Shown here piece after piece: positions 1 to 5,869 of a stretch of 38,044 nt of DNA. Both the position numbers and the translations under genes were made by a program. The notes under the pieces are model-generated. The model ran no database searches. It was given only the letters and a program-made list of their open reading frames with translations, and was not told the origin of the DNA. How positions within the stretch are numbered: position 1 is the stretch's first letter; each line of letters opens with the position of its first letter. The DNA is taken from the IMG/VR virus record IMGVR_UViG_3300037264_000803, positions 1 through 38,044 of that record; one strand, written 5' to 3'. The DNA is from a virus.

Positions 1-11
1 ACAAGTAGCGC

Positions 12-43
12 CCCGCCCCCCGTCCCGGCGCGTCCGGGGCGGG
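12..43 (+). other. GC-rich hairpin upstream of first gene
   Basis: An 8-bp stem pairs CCCGCCCC at 12-19 with GGGGCGGG at 36-43 around a 16-base GC-rich loop. No T-run follows, so it is not a standard terminator of a gene to the left. It could be a transcript leader structure for the gene at 80 or the end of an element cut by the window edge. Confidence 0.35.
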
Positions 44-66
44 ATTGTGAGGCGATAGACACTGAC
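44..66 (+). repeat. Leader direct repeat, copy 1
   Basis: These 23 bases occur again, identically, at 500-522. Each copy is followed after a few bases by a purine-rich Shine-Dalgarno (AAAGGAGG here) and the ATG of a small gene, so the duplicated unit is a translation or transcription leader. Confidence 0.8.
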
Positions 67-79
67 AAAGGAGGATGCC

Positions 80-463
80 ATGGGATTCATGAACGCGGAA
101 ATGACGGATCGGCAGGTTTGGATGGAGATCGACGGGCCTCAGGGAACGGAATGGATTCCGGCAGACCTGTTCGGAATCGGTGGGGATAGCTGCAAGCATC
201 ATCTGATCCCGTCGATTCTGGCGCTCACGTTCAAGGAGGATTCGGACGGCTACCGGACCCTGCCGGATGAGATCACGACGTATAGCGAAAACAAGAAAGC
301 CTTCCGTGCCGTAGATTCGATTCGATTCATCAGCGGGTATGGCGTCCGTTCCTCCGCGTCCGGCTACATGGACAGGACGGAATGGGCAGTCTACACGAAC
401 AAGCGGGACGCGGAACGTGCGGCCCGTAAGGAACAGCGGGAATGCGACGGATTGGAGGATTGA
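80..463 (+). CDS. Hypothetical phage protein, 127 aa
   Basis: I do not recognise this family. The ATG at 80 is preceded by AAAGGAGG with about 6 bases of spacing, which fixes the start. The protein is soluble and acidic to neutral, with no membrane segment. The last third is rich in Arg/Lys/Glu (the stretch TNKRDAERAARKEQREC), likely a charged helix. It is the first gene of the rightward block and shares its leader with the next gene at 536, which suggests the two are expressed at a similar time. Confidence 0.75.
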   Translation: MGFMNAEMTDRQVWMEIDGPQGTEWIPADLFGIGGDSCKHHLIPSILALTFKEDSDGYRTLPDEITTYSENKKAFRAVDSIRFISGYGVRSSASGYMDRTEWAVYTNKRDAERAARKEQRECDGLED

Positions 464-499
464 TGCGCCATCCAGCCGGTTAGGACGCTAACCCGCTCC

Positions 500-522
500 A
501 TTGTGAGGCGATAGACACTGAC
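500..522 (+). repeat. Leader direct repeat, copy 2
   Basis: Second perfect copy of the 23-base leader found at 44-66, followed by TAAGGAG and the ATG at 536. Before it, GGTTAG and CTAACC around 477-492 can form a short hairpin. Confidence 0.8.
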
Positions 523-535
523 TAAGGAGCAAGTC

Positions 536-808
536 ATGAAACTCGACATCGAAACCATCGCTGGTGTCCTCGCGGCGCAGAAGCGCATCGACAACATCAT
601 CCCGGTCATCGCGAGTCGCAACGGCCTCCTGCAGGAGCTACAGGCCAAGGCCTCCAACCTGACCCGGGAGGAGGCCATCGAGCTGATGAACGCCCTCCTC
701 GCCCTCCAGAGCCATTGCCGGGCGATGGGGTTGGCGGAGTTGGAAACGGCGGGCCACCTCCAGAGCCATTGCCGGTGTCAACCAAGCAACGACGGATGGG
801 TAAAGTGA
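536..808 (+). CDS. Hypothetical protein with internal repeat, 90 aa
   Basis: Unrecognised. TAAGGAG lies 6-8 bases before the ATG. The N-terminal two thirds look like a helical small protein (a run of Ala, Leu, Glu and Arg). The C-terminus carries LQSHCR twice, encoded by a 19-base perfect repeat at 703-721 and 757-775, 54 bases apart and so in frame. The tail may therefore have arisen by a short tandem duplication or slippage event. The stop overlaps the next start as TGATG, indicating translational coupling. Confidence 0.65.
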   Translation: MKLDIETIAGVLAAQKRIDNIIPVIASRNGLLQELQAKASNLTREEAIELMNALLALQSHCRAMGLAELETAGHLQSHCRCQPSNDGWVK

Positions 809-1002
809 TGAACATAGACCACAAGGAATACCCTAAGCGCTTGCGGGGATTGCCGGATGAATCCTTGTTGTTCATCATTCGGGATTGCCAGCGAGCTATT
901 GCTGCAAACCCGGATGCGGATAAGGTCCGGTCCGGGTATTACGCTGATGAAATTTCCTATGCTGGCATGGAATTGACTCGTAGACGCAAGGTGGGAAAGT
1001 AA
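808..1002 (+). CDS. Small conserved phage protein, 64 aa
   Basis: The product begins MNIDHKEYPKRLRG and has the pattern 'RLRG...D.SL.FIIRD...AI.ANPD...GYYADEI.Y..MEL.RR', which I recall from many small phage proteins of unknown function. The start at 808 is chosen because the conserved pattern begins there and TGATG couples it to the upstream gene. The open frame continues upstream to 715 as Gly/Pro-rich sequence that merely shadows the gene at 536. Probably a single helical domain with no catalytic motif visible. Confidence 0.75.
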   Translation: MNIDHKEYPKRLRGLPDESLLFIIRDCQRAIAANPDADKVRSGYYADEISYAGMELTRRRKVGK

Positions 1003-1016
1003 AGGACGAAGGAGAT

Positions 1017-1175
1017 ATGAGGACGATCCGTTGGTACGCCGTGGAGCTGCTCGACTGGGCTCTAGGGCTCTTGACTAGATACCGATGCGACATCTGCCGT
1101 CGCCCGGTCAGGAATAGCCTAGTGTTGTTCTGCCCGCGCTGCTTCAACAGCGAGCTTCAAAGATGGAGCCTGTGA
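1017..1175 (+). CDS. Small zinc-ribbon-like protein, 52 aa
   Basis: The ATG at 1017 follows GAAGGAGAT, a good Shine-Dalgarno. The product carries CDIC (residues 24-27) and CPRC (39-42), two CxxC knuckles 11 residues apart, typical of a small zinc ribbon. The N-terminal 20 residues are hydrophobic and basic. No function can be assigned. It follows the 64-aa gene by 14 bases and is the last gene before the structured gap at 1176-1442. Confidence 0.65.
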   Translation: MRTIRWYAVELLDWALGLLTRYRCDICRRPVRNSLVLFCPRCFNSELQRWSL

Positions 1176-1192
1176 GAATCGAAAGATGCATA

Positions 1193-1401
1193 ATGCCTCC
1201 ATGAGGCATATTTGGAGTGGTGTGACTGTGTAGCGCAGTTGCATAGTCCTATTGGCAACGCTACTGCCAATCGGGGCCTCACCACGGGCCTTGAGAGGTT
1301 CTCCTTAAGGGGGGAACTGAGACTGGAAAGCTTGGTAGTTGAGCAGCTACACTTGCTGCAATACTACTAAGCCATCAACCAAATATGCCTCATATGGGCA
1401 T
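1193..1401 (+). ncRNA. Candidate structured RNA (multi-hairpin element)
   Basis: This gene-free stretch folds by eye into a run of stable helices. ATGCCTC/GAGGCAT at 1193-1209 has a 3-base loop. A 6-bp stem GTGGTG (1217-1222) with CACCAC (1280-1285) encloses two hairpins, GACTGTG/CATAGTC (1224-1248, 11-base loop, one GU) and ATTGGCA/TGCCAAT (1251-1271, 7-base loop). The two loops are complementary (TAGCG 1231-1235 with CGCTA 1259-1263), so a kissing contact is possible. CCTTGAGA/TCTC..AAGG follows near 1289-1310. A 10-bp stem (1330-1339 with 1363-1372) is capped by a 5-bp stem, and ATGCCT/GGGCAT lies at 1385-1401. It could be a leader or riboswitch for the gene at 1443 or a separate small RNA. 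No strong promoter or terminator is visible. It matches no RNA family I can name. Confidence 0.45.
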
Positions 1402-1442
1402 GGTAATGTGTGCATAACGCTGAATAACTCATCGAGGAAGAT

Positions 1443-1694
1443 ATGAGCAACGAGATCAAGATTCCCGGGCACGTTCTGAGGGACGCCGCCGATCAGTTCC
1501 TCGACGGCATGAACGCCAATGACCTTGCGAACATCAAGTACGCCCAAGTCATCGCCCGTTGGATGCGCGAGGAGTGTGCGAAGGTGGCGATGAAGATGTG
1601 TGAGATGGGGTGCGCGTCTGATGAGTTCGACCATGGCAGTATAGAGCGAAAAGGCTGCGCGATTGCTTACGAGATCCGTAAAGTTGGCACCTAA
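1443..1694 (+). CDS. CAKVA-motif small phage protein, copy A, 83 aa
   Basis: Related to the proteins encoded at 12742 and, more distantly, 11543. It starts MSNEIKIP..VLRDAA, has the core ARWMREECAKVA, and ends EIRKVGT, matching MSDEIKIP..VLRDAA, ARWMREECAKVA and EIRELGTK of the 12742 product. This 'R..CAKVA...IR' pattern is common in small phage proteins of unknown role. Cysteines between the two motifs could bind a metal. GAGGAAGAT provides the ribosome site. The hairpin-rich gap at 1193-1401 is directly upstream. Confidence 0.75.
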   Translation: MSNEIKIPGHVLRDAADQFLDGMNANDLANIKYAQVIARWMREECAKVAMKMCEMGCASDEFDHGSIERKGCAIAYEIRKVGT

Positions 1695-1710
1695 TAAAAA
1701 GGAGGCTAGC

Positions 1711-1902
1711 ATGTTTCTATACGACGACCCGAAGTCAGTCTGCAAATGTGGACATACCGGCGATGGGAATGAAAGCAGTCATTTGGGGCGACTTGTTGAT
1801 AACGGCCATGGCAAATGCATGCTGTGCCCATGTCAGCAATTCACTTGGAAGAAGTTCCTCCCAGCATTTCAGGAGTTCCTTGATGCAAAGGAAACGCGAT
1901 GA
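1711..1902 (+). CDS. Small cysteine-rich (zinc-ribbon-like) protein, 63 aa
   Basis: AAAAAGGAGG with 6 bases of spacing fixes the ATG at 1711, although the frame is open upstream. The motif CKCGHTGD (residues 11-18) and a later CMLCPC form two cysteine knuckles, with histidines between them. Small phage proteins with this 'C.CGH......C..C.C..F' layout are common, and their function is unknown. The end overlaps the next start (GATGA), so translation is coupled. Confidence 0.75.
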   Translation: MFLYDDPKSVCKCGHTGDGNESSHLGRLVDNGHGKCMLCPCQQFTWKKFLPAFQEFLDAKETR

Positions 1903-2189
1903 GTGTAAATAGAGGGCGAGGCTATAGAAAAGAAGGGAAATTCTTTTTCTGCGCTATTTGCCGTACCTGTATCCCAGACCCTGAGAATACAGAGTCTAAC
2001 GGCGGCGACACCTGCGATATTTGCGACATGCGTGACGCTTCAGAGATCATCGTGCAACAGATCCTTAGCCTTGACAGCAAACAGCTGATTCGCGTGTTCG
2101 ATGCACTTGCATTTGATGTCGGTACGAGCTTGCGTATTGAATCCATGCTTCGGCTAACCAAAAATCTAAAAAAGAGGGAAAACCCGTGA
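1899..2189 (+). CDS. Zinc-finger-like protein, 96 aa
   Basis: The N-terminal half carries CAIC and CDIC (CxxC pairs about 19 residues apart), and the C-terminal half is predicted mostly helical with a basic Lys-rich end. A small zinc-binding domain fused to a helical segment is the best description. It overlaps the previous gene by 4 bases and the next by 4 bases, placing it firmly in the operon. Function unknown. Confidence 0.7.
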   Translation: MSVNRGRGYRKEGKFFFCAICRTCIPDPENTESNGGDTCDICDMRDASEIIVQQILSLDSKQLIRVFDALAFDVGTSLRIESMLRLTKNLKKRENP

Positions 2190-2353
2190 CTATAGACTGG
2201 AAGGTATACCACTTCGCAAAGCTATGGCTCGTCGGAAGCGTGATGGAGCCTGACAGCCCAGATGTCCTACCACTTGCCGAACATGTTCAAAGGGCCGTCG
2301 AGGAGTTTATGGCAATGAAGAAAGAGCATGAGATGAAACATATAACCGGGTGA
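2186..2353 (+). CDS. Small hypothetical protein, GTG start, 55 aa
   Basis: The GTG at 2186 overlaps the upstream TGA as GTGA and is preceded by AAAGAGGGA. The frame is open to a stop at 2351-2353. The product begins MTIDWKVYHFAKLW and ends in a charged helix (residues 40-51). There are no recognised motifs. Coupling on both sides and a usable ribosome site are the main support. Confidence 0.55.
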   Translation: MTIDWKVYHFAKLWLVGSVMEPDSPDVLPLAEHVQRAVEEFMAMKKEHEMKHITG

Positions 2354-2385
2354 GACGTTTCTTATTCCATTTACAAGGAGATCAT

Positions 2386-2619
2386 ATGCCACGATCATCA
2401 GCGCCCATTGATCGCAATAAGACGATCCAAGAAAACATCAACAATGCGCTTCTCTGGATTGGACATGCACAAAAGCACTCTGACAAGGAAGATCTGTTCT
2501 CCAGCACTCAAGTCATCGCCAATCTTTCTACGGCGATAGATTCCCTTTCATCTGCAATCTGGTGGAAGGTCAGAGAGATGCAGCAACAGGACATGGACAA
2601 GCGGGATGGTTATTTATGA
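2386..2619 (+). CDS. Hypothetical protein, 77 aa
   Basis: The ATG at 2386 is preceded by AAGGAG with 5 bases of spacing. A GTG at 2350 in the same frame has no comparable site and is less likely. The protein looks largely alpha-helical (NALLWIGHAQKHSD and SLSSAIWWKVREMQQQ are amphipathic). No known family. Its stop overlaps the next ATG (ATGA). Confidence 0.7.
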   Translation: MPRSSAPIDRNKTIQENINNALLWIGHAQKHSDKEDLFSSTQVIANLSTAIDSLSSAIWWKVREMQQQDMDKRDGYL

Positions 2620-2831
2620 TCAGCCCTGAGTTGCCTGATTTTGATGGGCACATAACCAGCGGGCATTACAGGGCATTTGTCATCAAGCTGAGGCATTCCG
2701 ATAGATCAACCGGCGATGTCATCCACAAATGGGAAGCCCCGGCATTCAGCGAGTATGGCGGCTTGTTCCTGAATAACGATGACGACTGGTTCTGCCCCGA
2801 GTGCGGAGAAGGAGGGAGACAAGAGCCATGA
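2616..2831 (+). CDS. Hypothetical protein with C-terminal CxxC, 71 aa
   Basis: It starts at the ATGA overlap with the preceding gene. The product carries a single CPEC pair ten residues from its end and several His/Asp residues upstream, so it could bind a metal with another partner or be half of a split ribbon. Unrecognised. It overlaps the gene at 2828 by 4 bases. Confidence 0.6.
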   Translation: MISPELPDFDGHITSGHYRAFVIKLRHSDRSTGDVIHKWEAPAFSEYGGLFLNNDDDWFCPECGEGGRQEP

Positions 2832-3079
2832 GAAAGCGCCGCAGCATTTCACAAGCAACAAACCCTGAGAATCCGGGGGTTCATCCTACGTCGCTGGGAA
2901 CGTGCGATAAATGTGGGTGCGTCTATCTGGACGGATTGCAAGTGTGGGTCAAGAGCGAATCCCCGTTCACAGTTTGCGACCCTCGCTACCAAGCTTCTCC
3001 GCACAAAGCATCACAAAACTATGGAACATGGATTCGCGCAATATTTAAGCCCTTGAGTGGCGGGGATACGGCTTTATGA
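2828..3079 (+). CDS. Hypothetical cysteine-containing protein, 83 aa
   Basis: Start at the ATGA overlap, with GGAGGG about 12 bases upstream. The product begins with a basic segment (MRKRRSIS) and contains CDKCGCVY near residue 27. The second knuckle is weak, with one further Cys, so zinc binding is uncertain. No family recognised. Coupled at its end to the gene at 3076. Confidence 0.6.
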   Translation: MRKRRSISQATNPENPGVHPTSLGTCDKCGCVYLDGLQVWVKSESPFTVCDPRYQASPHKASQNYGTWIRAIFKPLSGGDTAL

Positions 3080-3315
3080 GTGTCATGCGTTGCGATGCAT
3101 GCGAATCGTTTATCGACACAGACATTAGCGCTGAGGACATCATCCTCTGGACGCCAATCTGTATCTGCGCTTCATGCTTTGAAAAAATGCCAGCGTCTGA
3201 GGTTTGGGAGCTTGCATTCAAGGCGTTGAAGCATGAATTTGAATTCTGCTCAAAAGAGACGCTTGACAAGGATGCTATAATGGTTGTCATCAAGAGAGTG
3301 TTCGATGGGATATGA
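3076..3315 (+). CDS. Zinc-ribbon-like small protein, 79 aa
   Basis: ATGA overlap with the previous gene. The cysteine layout CDAC (residues 6-9) and CICASC (residues 30-35) is a compact two-knuckle ribbon, followed by a charged helical C-terminus. An alternative ATG lies 9 bases in. Function unknown. Confidence 0.65.
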   Translation: MSVMRCDACESFIDTDISAEDIILWTPICICASCFEKMPASEVWELAFKALKHEFEFCSKETLDKDAIMVVIKRVFDGI

Positions 3316-3551
3316 GAAAGAATATCACTGTAACAGTTTACGAAAGAATATATGTAAAGCTGTACGAAGCATACTTTAACTGTACAGCGTGTACATCACC
3401 GCTGAGGATATCTAACTCCCTTGAGTACTATTACTGTTCTCATTGCGATGGGGATGTTAAAGATAAAAGACACAAATCTATTCGTGGCTTAGTTTCCATG
3501 ATGGAGGTTAAGCGTGGCAAAAGCAGCGTCGGAAGACAAGTGTTCTGGTAA
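3312..3551 (+). CDS. Zinc-ribbon-like small protein, 79 aa
   Basis: ATGA overlap with the preceding gene. CTAC (around residue 24) and CSHC (around residue 42) are spaced as in classic zinc ribbons, and the C-terminus is basic (VKDKRHKSIRG). This may be a nucleic-acid-binding or protein-binding ribbon. It overlaps the next gene by about 38 bases, an unusually long overlap for this operon. Confidence 0.6.
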   Translation: MRKNITVTVYERIYVKLYEAYFNCTACTSPLRISNSLEYYYCSHCDGDVKDKRHKSIRGLVSMMEVKRGKSSVGRQVFW

Positions 3552-3696
3552 ATGGTGCCGTACATCTCTCCCACGGGGGAGCGCGATTCAATATGTGATC
3601 GACGGAACAGAGTTCAGGGTATGCGTTCAATGCTGGACTAAGATCTGCGAGACTCTCATCTTTGTATTGCTCATCATTCCTAGGATACTTTTTTAA
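3514..3696 (+). CDS. Small Cys-containing protein with hydrophobic tail, GTG start, 60 aa
   Basis: GGAGGT lies 5 bases before a GTG at 3514, which decides the start. CSGKWC and CVQC give four cysteines. The last ~15 residues (ETLIFVLLIIPRILF) are strongly hydrophobic and could anchor the protein in a membrane. Unrecognised. The start sits inside the end of the preceding gene. Confidence 0.6.
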   Translation: MAKAASEDKCSGKWCRTSLPRGSAIQYVIDGTEFRVCVQCWTKICETLIFVLLIIPRILF

Positions 3697-3705
3697 GGAG
3701 GCTTT

Positions 3706-4071
3706 ATGGCTAAGGAGATTGACTTCATGGAAGGATTGGACCCATTGAAGGGGGTTAATAAGGAAAAGCTGAAGGAATGGTTGTTGGAAGGTGACGGCCA
3801 TACCATCTTTACCCCAGATTTCTTTACTGAGGAGCTTGGGTTTGGCAACTCATTCATTAAGCCATTCATCATGAGACATGGTGAGAACGCTACCTCTTTT
3901 AAGAGTACAGTGTTTAACCGCGATGGTAAGACCGGACCTATAAAAGGTGTCTATGGATTAACTGTTCTTGGCTGGCTGGCTGGATTGTATGATGTGCATT
4001 CAGACAAGTTAGGCCGTGGTTTCCGGGCTGCTGAGCTTGGGCGCGGACTGATTGAGAAGCTTAAACTGTAG
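3706..4071 (+). CDS. Hypothetical protein, 121 aa
   Basis: AAGGAGGC with good spacing fixes the ATG at 3706. It is a soluble protein without cysteine knuckles, with Gly-rich turns and helical ends (KEKLKEWLLEG and RAAELGRGLIEKL). It begins a sub-block where genes are separated by short gaps and each has a strong ribosome site, unlike the coupled genes before it. No family recognised. Confidence 0.75.
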   Translation: MAKEIDFMEGLDPLKGVNKEKLKEWLLEGDGHTIFTPDFFTEELGFGNSFIKPFIMRHGENATSFKSTVFNRDGKTGPIKGVYGLTVLGWLAGLYDVHSDKLGRGFRAAELGRGLIEKLKL

Positions 4072-4079
4072 GAGGATAT

Positions 4080-4337
4080 ATGACCACGAAAGAATTGTCT
4101 CCAATGGGGAAGAAAAAGGTTGATGTCAAGCTGTGCGGTGCAGATGGCAATGCGTATGCAATTCTGGGTAGGGTAGCGCGTGAACTTCGGCGCTCTGGAT
4201 ATACCGAAGAAGAGATAGAGAAGTTTCAGATTGACGCTACAAGCGGAGATTACAATCATCTCCTGTCAGTCACAATGAAGTGGGCGAATGATGCTGGTGA
4301 TGACGATGACGGTGATGATGACCTTGACGTTGAATGA
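4080..4337 (+). CDS. Hypothetical protein with acidic tail, 85 aa
   Basis: TAGGAGGATAT precedes the ATG. The core ('AYAILGRVARELRRSGYTEEEIEKF.IDATSGDY..LL') resembles small phage proteins with two helices and a conserved 'SGDYn.ll' turn. It ends in a run of Asp residues after AND, a highly acidic tail that could mimic nucleic acid or bind a basic partner. That role is inference. Confidence 0.7.
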   Translation: MTTKELSPMGKKKVDVKLCGADGNAYAILGRVARELRRSGYTEEEIEKFQIDATSGDYNHLLSVTMKWANDAGDDDDGDDDLDVE

Positions 4338-4386
4338 TGTGCTGATCTTAAAGAAGCTTAATCAGCTACAAAAAGGAGGCTTTCTT

Positions 4387-4551
4387 ATGCCACACCCTGT
4401 CATGAAGTCTATGGAGAACATCTTTCACACCTATGGGGATAACGTGGATCTCAATGAGATCCGCTCTTATGTCATTGCTGATCTGCAGCATGACCTAGGC
4501 TTATCTACCGAAGAGGCAACTGCAGTTTACGACCGCTGGGTATCATCGTAA
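4387..4551 (+). CDS. Small hypothetical protein, 54 aa
   Basis: AAAAGGAGG lies 8 bases before the ATG at 4387. The frame is open upstream, but that part repeats the end of the previous gene in another frame. The product is helical and acidic, with a conserved-looking 'DLQHDLGLSTEEATAVYDRW' helix pair. Function unknown. Confidence 0.65.
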   Translation: MPHPVMKSMENIFHTYGDNVDLNEIRSYVIADLQHDLGLSTEEATAVYDRWVSS

Positions 4552-4677
4552 ATTCTCCGCAAACCCGGTGGTCTGCCGCCTAACGACACGGGGGGCTGCT
4601 ATCCGCTGCCTACCTCCTGAAAAGCGGGCGGGCTTTGGTCGCGGGTACCGGCCATTACTTTTACATACCGAGGGGAT
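4552..4677 (+). promoter_or_regulatory. GC-rich gene-free leader
   Basis: A 126-base gap in an otherwise closely packed block, clearly GC-richer than its neighbours. GGTGG/CCGCC with a TCTG loop forms a short hairpin near 4569-4582, and further weak GC pairings follow. It ends at GAGGGGATATG, the ribosome site of the gene at 4678. No sigma70 promoter pair stands out. Its role is unknown. Confidence 0.3.
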
Positions 4678-4914
4678 ATGAAGAAGAAGCTTAAGCGTAA
4701 AAAGAAAATAGAGAAGACCTTTTTAATCACCGCAAACATCAGTTATGCGGAGATTGAGGGTGAAATTATCGCAAAGGACGAAAAAGAGGCGATGCGTTTG
4801 TTTGATGACAGAGTTCAGAATATGGGCTTCCCAACTAAGGGCTACGCATGGGTGTATTCTACCAGCCATGTTGGATACGACTCAGAAATAGACAAGGAGG
4901 TAGGCCGTGGGTAA
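4678..4914 (+). CDS. Hypothetical protein, 78 aa
   Basis: GAGGGG precedes the ATG. A very basic N-terminus (MKKKLKRKKKIEK) is followed by an alternating beta/alpha segment ('TFLITANISYAEIEGEIIAKDEKEAMRLFDD') reminiscent of small phage proteins with a ferredoxin-like or DpnD-like fold, though I cannot assign one firmly. It overlaps the next GTG start by 8 bases. Confidence 0.65.
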   Translation: MKKKLKRKKKIEKTFLITANISYAEIEGEIIAKDEKEAMRLFDDRVQNMGFPTKGYAWVYSTSHVGYDSEIDKEVGRG

Positions 4915-5161
4915 TTGGCGGGTGAAGTTGAAGCTTAAAGACCTGTGGGAGAACGCCCACTACGAAACTGAGGAAGAAGAGTTAAGCGGTGTTCCAGCCC
5001 TTGGTCAGCAGGTAGCGCTAAGGTTAATGAAGAGTACGACACCAGCTATTCTTTGTGGTTTTCCGAAGAGATTCAGGTCAGTTAAGACTGAAACTGGATT
5101 CAACCGTGTTTTAGAAGACTTCTACGATATGTGTGATGAGCATTTGATTTGTGTTGATTAG
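4907..5161 (+). CDS. Hypothetical protein, GTG start, 84 aa
   Basis: AAGGAGG with 6 bases of spacing sets the start at the GTG at 4907. The product has an N-terminal basic beta-like segment and an acidic stretch (ETEEEE) near residue 20. No motif recognised. It is part of a run of four genes with tight spacing up to 5869. Confidence 0.6.
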   Translation: MGNWRVKLKLKDLWENAHYETEEEELSGVPALGQQVALRLMKSTTPAILCGFPKRFRSVKTETGFNRVLEDFYDMCDEHLICVD

Positions 5162-5169
5162 AGGACCAT

Positions 5170-5391
5170 ATGAAAAACAAGAAGTCAAAGCGATACAGAC
5201 TGATGATGGATTTCAGAGACTTTCAAACCATGCATGAGTGTTACAAAGACATGATTAGGCTTGGCGTTATTCACTTAGATGCCAAGCTTTGTCCAACGGA
5301 TGTGCTTGACTGGCGTGGTAAAGACATCACCGAAGCCATCTTATCTAAGGACGTTCGCTTTACCTTTGATAGAGATGGAGTTGTCAGATGA
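5170..5391 (+). CDS. Hypothetical protein, 73 aa
   Basis: GAGGACC precedes the ATG, a modest ribosome site. The N-terminus is basic (MKNKKSKRYRL), and the rest mixes helix and strand and ends FDRDGVVR. Unrecognised. The stop overlaps the next start as ATGA. Confidence 0.6.
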   Translation: MKNKKSKRYRLMMDFRDFQTMHECYKDMIRLGVIHLDAKLCPTDVLDWRGKDITEAILSKDVRFTFDRDGVVR

Positions 5392-5654
5392 AAGAAGATG
5401 TTAACTTTCAGGATGCATATGAAGGGCTACTCCGACTCGCAAGAAAAGTGCCTTGGAACCCTGAAGCCATTCAGCAAGTGGCTACTTACGTTAATGCAAC
5501 CCATAGGACTGAGCAGCAAATGCTCATGAGGGTCATCATCCTTATCTTGAAGGCAATCGTAGCTGGTGGATACGACGCTCGTAACGCTAAATCTTGGGAG
5601 ATAGCTAACGAGGTCTGCGTCAAGTACGGTGAAACCCATTTACCACACATCTAA
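5388..5654 (+). CDS. Hypothetical protein, 88 aa
   Basis: Coupled to the previous gene by ATGA. It is predicted all-helical, with one hydrophobic helix (MRVIILILKAIVAGG) that is too short and polar-flanked to call a membrane segment with confidence. No known family. Confidence 0.6.
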   Translation: MKEDVNFQDAYEGLLRLARKVPWNPEAIQQVATYVNATHRTEQQMLMRVIILILKAIVAGGYDARNAKSWEIANEVCVKYGETHLPHI

Positions 5655-5662
5655 GGTGTAAA

Positions 5663-5869
5663 ATGGATGACGTTAGAATGAAACTAGAGCAGAATTTGGA
5701 GGATTATATCAACCGTAAGATTAAAGTTAACTTCAAATCTAAACCTTACAAGGCTGTCTGGCCTTGGATATATAGGGATATCAAGCTTGAAATGTCTAGT
5801 GGATTGACGGTAGATGAATCTATCGCCATTGTGTTTAAGTACTACTTTAATGAGGAAAAACAATCATGA
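5663..5869 (+). CDS. Hypothetical protein, 68 aa
   Basis: Short gap after the previous gene, with the weak purine site AAGGTG upstream of the ATG. The product is helical, with an aromatic patch (KAVWPWIYRDI). Its stop overlaps the ATG of the DUF932 gene (ATGA), suggesting coupled expression with it. Confidence 0.6.
   Translation: MDDVRMKLEQNLEDYINRKIKVNFKSKPYKAVWPWIYRDIKLEMSSGLTVDESIAIVFKYYFNEEKQS

Noticed and set aside
44-522. CRISPR-like or transposon-end repeats
   Set aside because: Only two copies, spaced by a gene and each followed by a ribosome site; they are leaders.
715-807. Gly/Pro-rich N-terminal extension of the 64-aa protein
   Set aside because: It is the out-of-frame shadow of the gene at 536; conserved sequence begins at 808.
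1224-1300. Possible tRNA (TAGCGCAGTTG resembles a D-loop, and a 7-base loop resembles an anticodon loop)
   Set aside because: No matching 3' acceptor strand, no T-arm GGTTCGA-type sequence and no U before the would-be anticodon. The pairing fits a three-way junction better.
1217-1330. Hammerhead ribozyme or purine riboswitch
   Set aside because: The CUGANGA/GAAA core is absent and the junction strands do not fit the purine riboswitch consensus.
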